Source: Narthecium ossifragum
Lineage: Eukaryota; Streptophyta; Magnoliopsida; Dioscoreales; Nartheciaceae
Reading direction: 5' to 3'
Length of the DNA stretch: 64,000 nt
Assembly (NCBI GenBank): GCA_963920575.1
Contig: OY986966.1
Location: 18,409,888-18,473,887, forward strand
Shown: positions 55,427 to 64,000 of the stretch, in pieces
Layout: every line of letters begins with the position of its first letter
Position numbering within the stretch: the first letter of the stretch is position 1
Position numbers and translations under genes: made by a program
Notes under the pieces: model-generated
Databases searched by the model: none
Seen by the model: the letters and a program-made list of their open reading frames with translations, nothing else
What the model was told of the DNA's origin: nothing

Positions 55427-57638
55427 AAGTAGATGGATAGAAGCTTAAATCAATAGCATAATTGATAGAACCTCGACCCACATAGTCTGTCAGTTATTTA
55501 TAACAAGCATACTTCTTTCTTGTGCATTTCGTGCCATTTTCATGAGGAATGTGTATTTTTGCAGATTGTAGGTTAGCATCTATCCAGCGGTCAAAGCTCT
55601 TGTATAGTTCTCCATGCAGGTAGCTTTAATTTTGTGAATACATAGTCTTATTGTGAGCAAAGACTTCAGTTAAATGCCATGATATTTTTTTTTTGTCTAC
55701 ATAAATTCTGCATCCTCTTTTCTTGCAAGTATCTTATCGCTATTATTGGAAGATATAAATTGTAGAGGAAAAACATAGAAACATTATTTCTGAAACAAAA
55801 TTGAGCTCAAGATGTCCTTTAAGTTCCAGTGGGCATTCGAAACTATATTTTATGAATGCAAATTGGTCGCACATTGCTATGGTATTGATTTCATCTATTT
55901 TTTGTTGCATTTACAGGAGTCTTGGCTGATTTTAGTACATTTTCATGTTACACTGCTGTGGATAGTTTCAATCTGGAGAGTAATTTGGAGTTCCAGCTAA
56001 TTATATTACTTTTGGCATGTAAGTTCTACGATCTAGCACTCTATCATAACTAGTTAGTTTTGTTGCTTTATCTTCATTAGAATAGATAGATAAGAGTTGG
56101 CAAGAGAATCCTTTGTATGAGGCACATTACTGATAAATCTACAACTATCTTTAAAATTTTGCCATCTTTAAGGGTATCACTATGTTTAATTGACATAGAT
56201 GACATTGCTTTATCTTCGCTTTTAGGAAAGCTTTGGTTCTGTAATGTTGCAACCATGTACTTTCAGAAATCTAGCTTCTTTAACTACGTTCTATGAAGTT
56301 TAGTAAGGCATCCTAGCATATATAGTGACATGCATGTAGGTTTTATGAATCTAAGATGTTAGGAGATCTTTTTGGATGGACAATTCTAGCCAAAAATGTT
56401 GAGAGGAGAGCACCGCATGGCTATAGCTAAGTCAATTTTGGATGGGTAGTTCCTTCACTAGCTGTTTTAAAAAAAAGTATGAACATGTCAATCGTAGGAT
56501 GAGGTTTTGCATTAAGATTTGATTGTATTGTATAACCTACACCCCTTTTCTCGTAGGACAGGTGTTATCCTACTTTGACTAATCATCGTTGACTTAGATT
56601 TTTGTGTATAATTTATGATTGGTTTGCATCATATATTTGGTCTTTTCTAATGTGCTAGGAAGGGTTATATGCTATTCTATTGAGTATAGAAAAGGTACTT
56701 GTCGACAGAAATGCATGTTCTTTTTATTCCTTCTAAATGTATCATGGTTTGTCTCCTTAATTCTGTACATTGTCATCATCAATTGTTTGTTCTAATTATG
56801 TTGCATAGGTAAATGATTTAGCAAGTGCAGATCTTAACTTACGCTCCACCTAGTACGGTATATACAATGTAAATTTTAAAATTAAACTTTATTACAATTA
56901 TATAGCTATTTTGTTGGTGATAATTATTTGTATTGCTCATGCAGGTGCCCCAGGTCTCTGAGATTTATTGGATTAAGCCTTATTTCAAGGGAATATTTTT
57001 GGATACTAGAATTTTCCAGCTAAATAGTTTAGTAGTAGGTACTGTTGGACGCCCTATATGTACTTATATTGTTGCTGGAAATTGAATTCGTCTTTGTATC
57101 TTTTTGGATATTTTATACTTGGCAATTTTAATCAAGGTTGCAAGTACCTTTACATTATTTGGAAATTTTTATTTATTTAGAAATTTGGAGATGGCTAAGA
57201 TAATGTCATTGATTTGAAAGCCTATAAAATAAGTACATAGCCTGAAAAACAGAGGTCGATTTTTGCTGCTTTACCCATGTTTTTTTTATCATTTGTTTAT
57301 CAAATTTCAAGATCATATATCGATGACTTTGTGTGCCCTATAGCAGCAGTTCTAACAACGCTGGGCTAGAAAACCAATGGCAACGACCATTTTATAGTTT
57401 TATCAGCGTTTTGTTAGTCACATTTGGTCATGCATGGAGATCATAAACCCACAGATTTCTTTACCCTATTGCAACAATTTAAAAACTGCTGGCCTAGACA
57501 CCCAATGCCAACACCCATTTCCCAGCTATACCAACGTTTTCTGGGTCACATTTGGTCATGCGTGAAGAGCCTATACCCACGGTTTTGTTCTACCTATGAC
57601 AACAACCAATAGTGTCGCTGGTATAGTCACTACTATAA
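55427..57638. other. AT-rich interior of the CACTA element
   Basis: No coding region recognised. Scattered short frames only. From about 57340 the subterminal repeat words (AACGCTGG, CCAACG, ATTTGGTCATGC twice) begin. Confidence 0.5.
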
Positions 57639-57967
57639 TGAGACACTCTAACCACTCAACCCAAAAGCTTAAGCCGATAGGAGAGGGAGAGTTAATAGGT
57701 ATATAGTCTAACACGCCCCCTCACGTGTGGCATGACTCTTCACACGTGAATATTGAATTTTAAGGAGCGGCTGAGACGACTATTGGAGGGAGCAAGGTTT
57801 GAACCCAAGACCTCTGCTCTGATACCATGTGAGACACTCTAACCACTCAACCTAAAAGCTTAAGCCGATAGGAGAGGGAGAGTTAATAGGTATATCGTCT
57901 AACACGCCCCCTCACGTGTGGCATGACTTTTCACACGTGAATATTGAATTTTAAGGAGCGGCTGAGA
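57639..57967 (-). mobile_element. TRIM-like direct-repeat element
   Basis: Two 138-base direct repeats (57639-57776 and 57830-57967, from TGAGACAC to GGCTGAGA) flank 53 bases. The minus strand of that spacer starts with TGGTATCAGAGC (57827-57816), the initiator-Met primer site, two bases from the right repeat, as expected for a miniature terminal-repeat retrotransposon. No clear polypurine tract or target duplication and the outer end lacks TG, so a simple tandem duplication of a retroelement piece remains possible. Confidence 0.5.
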
Positions 57968-58112
57968 AAGCAGTCAATTTTTGTTACTAGCGGTCGTCAA
58001 GACCATTGGTATAGCCTATACCGGCGCCGTCTAAGCCAACGGCTTTTGGCCGTTGGTATAGCCTATAGCAGCGGCCGTTTGGACTCTATACCAGCAGTTA
58101 CGACCGCTGGCA

Positions 58113-58133
58113 TAGGCCATTTCTATTGTAGTG
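58113..58133 (-). repeat. CACTA right terminal inverted repeat
   Basis: Minus strand CACTACAATAGAAATGGCCTA, followed on the plus strand by the duplication tat. Confidence 0.9.
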
Positions 58134-58136
58134 TAT

Positions 58137-59015
58137 TCATTATAAGGAAGAAGAACATCGTGGAAATTGTAAGCACATGCCATATTCAGTTAAACCATTA
58201 GCACTAATTGTAGTACAATAAGCATGCATTGATCTCACTTAGCACTAGTTGTGAGATCTGAAAATTGAGTGCCCATTTTCAACCCCTTGCAACAAGCGCA
58301 TCATGTCTGAACTGATGGATGTTGTGCAATGCTAAATTTGAAAGAATTTACAACATTATTGTTTTGAAAATAACAGTTTAATACACGTCTACATGGGTTA
58401 TTTGCTGAAAGTATGTATGAATAGAAATGTCCATCTTGAATTTTAGGTTTGAAAATGTTATCAAAATTGGGGTCTTAACTTGAACCCTCAGATGAACTTC
58501 TACTTATATGCTCAAATTCTTTCACAGATGTGTTTTGGGTTTTTGAATGCGTTGAATTCCATTATATTGTACTATGGTTGTTGTACTTTATGTTAAAATT
58601 TGACTATATCTTGCATAATGATATAGCTCTTGTGGTAAAACCTGCAAATGAGGCCTTTTATGATGTCATGTACAATCTTTTAGTAAGTTTATGGCAACCT
58701 CATCAAAGTTCTTGTCTACTATAGCTTGGAACTGTAGCAAGTTCGGAGGAGATACCTATGAAGTTTGTTCAGCATTTTCATCATGATCCCTAAGGCTGAT
58801 TTGATTTGTGTTATAAATCATAAGCTACTGTGATTGGCACTTAAGAATTGGTTAGTACTTTACGTACGCATCTAATTTTCAACGACTTGAATGGATGTCA
58901 TGTTGTTTGTAATGTATATCCAATCAATTAAAATTCCGTAAAACCGAAGTTTGTGCATTTGAAAGTTGGCTCGGTGGAGGGATATAAAATGCATTTGATG
59001 TCGTTTTCTTGTAGG
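58137..59015. other. AT-rich unassigned sequence
   Basis: No gene recognised. The T-rich stretch ending TTTTCTTGTAG at 59014 looks like the 3' end of an intron directly before the FAR1-like coding sequence. Confidence 0.4.
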
Positions 59016-60529
59016 TAGATCACAATTCTTTCAGTCGCTGACGAGCCGGCAGATACCTCCGGAGAAGTGCTAGCACCTCTGACTGGGATGACATTCGACT
59101 CCCTTGTCGACGTCCATAAGTTCTATAAGGAATATGATAAGGTTGTAGGCTTTTCTGTTGCTAAGAGGAGCTCAAACTCTGACGGAGAAGCAAATGTACA
59201 ATCTATATTGCTTACTTGCTCGTGCGAGGGCAAGTCTAGGATGAGCAAAGCACATGGTGGACCAAAGTTCAGTTCGAAGACGAACTGCTTGGCTAGGATC
59301 CATGCATCAGTTGCCCAGACAGAAAGTGGGTGTTGAGATCTGTGTTCCACGAGCACAACCATCCTCTTAGCCCGTCGAAATCTAGATTTTTCCTGTGCAA
59401 CAGAATGCTCCTAGGCAATGTTAAAAAACGATTGGAGCTTAATGACCAAGCCGGTGTTTAAATGAATCAGAGTTTCAATTCTTTTGTTGTTGAGGCTGGT
59501 GGGCATGAAGCTTTGGAATTTGTGGAAAGAGATTGTCACAATCACATTGCCAAGGCTAGGCAATTGACGCTTGGAAAAGGGGATGCTGAGGCGGTGAACA
59601 GTTACTTCTAGCGCATGCAGGCGAAGAATTTTGATTTCTTTTATGCCTTTGACTTAGATGACGATTCAAGATTGATTAGTTTATTCTGGGTGGATCCTCG
59701 TAGCAGATTGGCAACGAACTATTTTGGAGATGTCGTTACCTTGGATACTACGTACTTGACTAACAAGTATGACATGCCATTCGTTCCATTTGTGGGTGTC
59801 AACCACCATGGACAATCCATACTGTTGGGGTGTGGGTTGATATCCGGGGAGGATGTGGCCTCATTCACATGGCTACTGGGGACATGGTTGATGTGCATGC
59901 GGAGTAAGGCACTGGAGGCTATCATCATTGATTATGATAGAGCAAATACGAAGGCCATATCCATTGTTTTCCCTGAAACTCGGCACCAATGGTGCTTGTG
60001 GCACATACTGGAGAAGATTCCAGAAAAACTAAGGGGCGGACGCACATATTTTGAAGTCATAAACAGTGCACTGCTTGCAGCAGTATGTGACTCTTTGGTT
60101 CCATCGCAATTTGAGGAGCGATGACTGCTCATGCTGAGTCAATTTTGACTTGAAGAACACACATGCTGCAAGACATGTATGCTGAGAGGAGGCGGTGGGT
60201 CCCTGCTTATGTGAAAGATCCATTTTGGGCTGGGATGTCCACGACGCAGCGCGGTGAAAGCATGAATGCTTTCGTCGATGGATATGTAAATTCGAAAACT
60301 TCACTGAAGCAATTTGTTGAGCAGTACGATAATGCACCAAAATTGAGAAGGAGACAAATGCTGATTACCAATCTTTCAGAAAGTGACTTCAGTGTGCAAC
60401 TTCATTTCTCTTTTTAGCGACAGCTACAACAGATCTACACGACCAGCATGTTTGCTGAGTTTTTAGAAACAATTGATGAAGATCATTGGTTGTAGAGCTA
60501 CAATCCACAGTGGGTGATGAGTTCGCCTA
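59016..60529 (+). pseudogene. FAR1/FRS-like (MULE-derived) pseudogene, main part
   Basis: N-terminal FAR1 DNA-binding region: GMTFDSLVDVHKFYKEYDKVVGFSV, then a C-x-C segment and CLARIHAS, a frameshift at about 59330, then EHNHPLSPSKSRFF. The MULE transposase-type domain follows: VVTLDTTYLTNKYDMPF, VGVNHHGQSILLGCGLI, AIIIDYDRANTKAI and HQWCLWHILEKIPEKL, and later MSTTQRGESMNAF and KTSLKQFVEQYD. FAR1/FHY3-type proteins are transcription factors derived from Mutator-like transposases; the same architecture is found in true MULE transposases, so either origin is possible. At least six stops or frameshifts break it (for example 59334, 59608, 60122, 60414). No SWIM zinc finger seen. It is cut by a solo LTR at 60530. 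Confidence 0.75.
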
Positions 60530-62704
60530 TGTGAGGACCCGTCCCTCTACTCCTGTGGCTCGTTGTACACCGCAAGGGCAATTTGGTAAATTGCGCCTTG
60601 TCGGCTTATTTCACACCCGCGTGTGCACACACTGACCATGTCTGTGGTAATGTTTGGCTAGAATGGTTAGTTGGACCCGGGATCGAAAGATCCGGGCTTG
60701 GGCTTGAGTTTTAGCCCAAGTCTAGCTTTCTGCATCAAAGAATCGATCTTCCTAGCTAGAAGATCGATCTCTTAGTGTCAGAAAGTCAAACCCGATTTGG
60801 CAAGGAAGATCGATCTCTTTCCAAAAGAGATCGATCTCTCTTGAGTCGGTTCATTCGTCTATAAAATGAACGAAACCTTTTCTTTTGATTTTTTTTGGAA
60901 AATCTGAGATTTGAGCCGTGTTCTTGCTGGATTTGGCTTCGTTTGAGGAAGATCTAAGGCCTAGTAGCTTGGATTGAAGCTGCTATTGCATAGGTAGGGA
61001 TCCTACCTATAATCTTTTCAGGTTTTTGGAGTTTTTCCGGTTCGATCGTGATCTTTTGCTTAGATTTGTTAAAATACATGTTTGTTTTCCATGATTTCAC
61101 CAGTTTTGAACTCGTGGTTGATTGATCTACCAGATCCCAGAGTTTTGGGGGATTTGGTTGTATTTTCCGGCGGTATTTCTCGCCGTCCGGTCACCGAAGA
61201 ACCCATTTAGATCGATCTCCCTTGAGGGAAGATCGATCCCTTGTGGGGCGTCATGCCCAGCCCGAGCAGGATCGATCCCTCGGCTGGAGAGAGATCGATC
61301 CTTGCCTAGGCTGATGTGACAGGTTCCATGTCACGAAACAGATCGATCCTTCTGGTGGAGAAGATCGATCTCCTTCGGTTGACAGGGACGAGTTTTCTCC
61401 CAAGTACTAAGAAGATCGATCCCCTTGGGAAGGGAGATCGATCACTTAGTGGCTGAGGGGTGTTTTCAAGTGGCTTTTGCCCGCGGGGCTTTGTATGACG
61501 GTTTTCTTTACTGTCTTATACCTGGTACATATGTTTAAGCATATTAGCCCTATAATAGAGGCAGTAGTGAACCGGGGGAGTGATGACTCCCGGGATGTTT
61601 AGAATAAACGGGCGGGTAGCCCTACAGCTTTCCTTAGCCTTGCATGCCGGCATGCGCCGAGGGCTTTATCTGTGATATCTGTGAGCTGTTGTTTGTGGAA
61701 CTGATTCCCGATGCAGGTGTTGTAGCGGACTGCTGACAGTTGGTGGCGGTACCACTGTAGCAGTTCCTAGACCTTACTTACCTGTTCACCACCCTGGGCT
61801 GGCAGGGTGCTGTGCCCAGACCTTGTTTGATATACAATAACATATTGATGATGTATGCTTATCTGTATATTCCTGCGTGTGCTCATAACATGCATTGCTT
61901 TGTGCATTAGTTGCATTTGTGTAGGACGTTGGCGATGGGTTGATCGCCGATCCGGGGCTTTTGGGTAGTCTGGATCTAGCTCTAGGACCGTTGCGGGTAT
62001 CTTGGTCCAGGACTCGATTTGTAGTATTCAGTCGATCTCGATGATAGGGTTAGATGACCTAAATACCTGTGGTTTGATGTTTAGAGGTCGTGTCGACTCC
62101 AAGTTGAATCTGAGGTGTAGCCGGTTCTCGGTGTTCTTGACTCTTGGGTCGAGGAGTGCCTACCCAGCGGTGTCCTTGCCCGCCAAACAGTGTTCAGTGT
62201 CCTGTTGAGAGTCTGTAGTGTTTTGGGCGTGCCTTCACGGACTTCCGGTATACACCCAGAGTAGACTTGGGGGCGGTACTGTTGTGTTCCCTCTCTTGTG
62301 AGTGACGTAGTGTAGTGTCCCTGCTGAGCTTAGTGCTCACTCCTACCCGGGCTGCGTTTTGCAGGTGTTGGCGCTAGCTCTTCTTCGGTCGCCCCTACCG
62401 GGCCAGTGTTTGGTGATGTGGCGGTGTCTGGCGGTGCTTGAGGTGTGGCGATCATCGGTTATACCTTTTGTTTAGTTAGCCTGCTACGGAAGAGATTTTG
62501 TATAACTTTTATCCTGTTGAGGATTTGTATATATTTCAGTTTCAGTCTTTGAGGTTTGTGATTGATTGTATAATACATGATGATTATGAATTGCTAGGGA
62601 GACCACTATGATTAGAGGGAAATCTCGCCAAACTTTCCGCAGTAGGTTAGGTTCCGGTTCACGTCGTCCGGCCCGGTTGGGCCTACACGGGTCGGGGCGC
62701 GACA
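60530..62704 (+). mobile_element. Solo LTR of A family in the FAR1-like pseudogene
   Basis: TGTGAGGACCCG to GCGCGACA, 2175 bases, most like the element A LTR. Flanks gccta and acata agree at three of five bases, fitting an aged duplication. It contains GATCGATC motifs at 60730-60835 and 61205-61445 and no internal region. Confidence 0.85.
60859..60867 (+). promoter_or_regulatory. TATA box of the solo A-type LTR
   Basis: CTATAAAAT, 25 bases after the first GATCGATC cluster, matching the usual core promoter position relative to upstream palindromes. Confidence 0.5.
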
Positions 62705-62800
62705 ACATACAACATAACTGAGCTTGAATTTGTGAATGTAAGACAAGTGGAGTCGAATTTTGTTGTTTCGTTTGTTGAGGGAGGTCCCAGTGATGATGAT
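62705..62800 (+). pseudogene. FAR1-like pseudogene, continuation
   Basis: Open to a TAA with TYNITELEFVNVRQVESNF and VVSFVEGG, comparable in position and style to the strand-rich segment following the transposase domain in FAR1-like proteins. The link rests on position and weak similarity. Confidence 0.4.
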
Positions 62801-63029
62801 GCCTAATGTCATATTTTTACCCTTTAATACTTAGTCTCCTATGCTTATTTGATAACTAAATGCACTCATATTCCTTATATTTTGATTTAGGTTATAATTG
62901 GAGTCATTGAGTGTGAAACGGGGCAAAAAGAGCATATTTGGGCAGTTTCTGCATAAAGGGATTGATCTTCTATAATGGAGAGATCAATCTTATCATGACA
63001 TAATGAAGAAATCCAAGCTGAAGGAACAA

Positions 63030-63200
63030 GGATCGATCATTGCCCTTGAAAGGATCGATCTTTGTTGGGAATTAAATCCTGGCAGAGAGCACACTTTCAG
63101 ATGATCGATCATTTCCCTTGAAAGGATCGATCTTTGTTGTGAATTAAATCCTGATAGAGAGCATATTTTCAGATGATCGATCGTTTCCCATGAAAGGATC
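63030..63200. repeat. tandem units with GATCGATC in the last LTR
   Basis: Units of about 75 bases, each with GATCGATCATTGCCCTTGA or a variant, AGGATCGATC, TTGTTGGGAATTAAATCCTG and AGAGAGCA. Two and a half units are clear; open frame on the minus strand (63244-62993) is a by-product. Confidence 0.8.
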
Positions 63201-63412
63201 GATCCTGTCTTCACCCGAGAAAATTGAGAAAATCGGCGATGCAAAGGATCGATCTTCCCCTATCAAAGGATCGATCTTCCTCGGGGCGTAGCCAGAAATT
63301 GAAGAAATTGAGTGCGAAGGATCAATCTTTCCCTATGTAAAGATTGATCTTCCCTTCTCCAGTGAAGAAATTAAAGGGCTCAGATCTAATCCGAGGATGG
63401 AGAGACTTTGGG

Positions 63413-63420
63413 CTATAAAT
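63413..63420 (+). promoter_or_regulatory. TATA box of the last LTR
   Basis: CTATAAAT following the GATCGATC motif array by about 60 bases; a TTTCTAGGGTTTGAGG leader-like segment comes next. Confidence 0.55.
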
Positions 63421-64000
63421 GAGACTCTTTCTAGGGTTTGAGGGGGGATTCCTAGATACTTTTGGCTGCTACTCTATACTCTTTGATATTTTTTCTAGGT
63501 TTTCTCTAGCTTAATTGAATCTTTTGAGGATTGTTATTGATGGCCTTGCGTGCCTAAATCTTGATTCTTGGTCAAGGAAACTGAAACCTCTGAATCAATG
63601 AAACTGTGTGATCTAATCTATTTTTATTGTTCAGTTTATACTTGAGTATTGAATGTTTTTCTGTGATTATATTCATGATTGTCTTGTCTAATTAGTAGGA
63701 GGCCTACTAGTTTATTATTCATCGCAATCTACTGCTAGGTTGGATATCAAATCTGTAATTGTTTGATACCTTTAATCTGCGAAGCAACTAAGGTCTATTG
63801 ATTTACTATGTTTCAGAGACTGTTAGATCTTAGGAAGAACGTTCGACTGAATCAAAAGCAACAGCGTGTGCTTGTGTTGTTTAGCTTCATCGATCTCCCT
63901 ATTCTTAAGGCTGCTACTAGATTAAATCTACAGCGCTTGTCTTAGGTTGTTTACTAGTTAGGGTTAATTGGATCGCTTGTTTCTAATTAACTATGATTGA

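Larger units (their letters stand above)
53811..58133. mobile_element. CACTA transposon (non-autonomous)
   Basis: Left end CACTACAACAAAAATGGGCTA and right end, on the minus strand, CACTACAATAGAAATGGCCTA form terminal inverted repeats; an exact 3-base duplication, tat, flanks the element (53808-53810, 58134-58136). Both subterminal zones (53830-54070, 57340-57640, 57995-58130) contain many short copies of GCTGGTATAG or its complement, the usual transposase-binding layout of CACTA elements. A decayed TNP2-type N-terminal domain is present but no catalytic transposase, so this copy needs help to move. Confidence 0.9.
62807..64000 (+). mobile_element. Start of another LTR, running off the window
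   Basis: From TGTCATATTTTTACC the sequence has LTR character: repeated AGGATCGATC/GATCGATCTT motifs (62955-63350) in three 75-base-like units, a TATA box, then leader-like AT-rich DNA. No primer site is reached by 64000. The start point is inferred and could shift by some bases. Confidence 0.55.

Overview
This window is plant nuclear DNA, almost entirely a nest of transposable elements, and I see no intact ordinary host gene. Evidence for a flowering plant: initiator-Met-tRNA and Asp-tRNA primer sites typical of plant LTR retrotransposons, Tekay/Del-like chromovirus and Athila-like gag-pol, a CACTA transposon and a FAR1/FRS-type MULE-derived reading frame. The density of nesting suggests heterochromatin (inference).

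Layout. 1-1352: two tandem 3' ends of chromovirus-type LTRs. 1353-2409: old sequence with an RNase H-like scrap. 2410-5469: small non-autonomous LTR element H (minus strand, TSD cattc). 5483-10571: non-autonomous element G (minus strand) holding solo LTR F1 (6749-8119, TSD gaggg). 10572-26550: chromovirus A, one LTR only, interrupted in its reverse transcriptase by element B (15619-25730, TSD gggtg). 26551-29317: 3' remnant of an Athila-like element (E'). 29343-30049: a second G-type LTR. 30580-53084: a reverse solo LTR (F2) split by Athila-like element E (31376-52482), whose 5' LTR is split by non-autonomous Athila-like element D (31876-43822, TSD ggtcg), which itself carries an internal, partly deleted LTR. 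53811-58133: CACTA element (TSD tat) with a short direct-repeat retroelement inside. 59016-62800: FAR1-like pseudogene split by a chromovirus solo LTR (60530-62704). 62807 to the right edge: start of another LTR.

How the parts work together. Several elements (B, D, G, H) have primer site, polypurine tract and LTRs but lack working enzymes; B and D have well matched LTRs and exact target duplications, so they were probably moved by proteins supplied from relatives. A and E carry recognisable gag-protease-RT-RNase H (E also integrase) but are broken by stops, frameshifts and, in A, loss of the RT catalytic segment.

The most interesting signals are (1) a roughly 70-85-base stem-loop with conserved internal-loop bases that occurs seven times, in multiple copies per element, in the 3' noncoding regions of D, E and E', with base changes that preserve pairing; (2) a second, smaller covarying hairpin followed by a G6 run in the same regions; and (3) palindromic GATCGATC / CGGTCGACCG motif arrays shared by otherwise unrelated LTR families and even embedded in the D gag reading frame.
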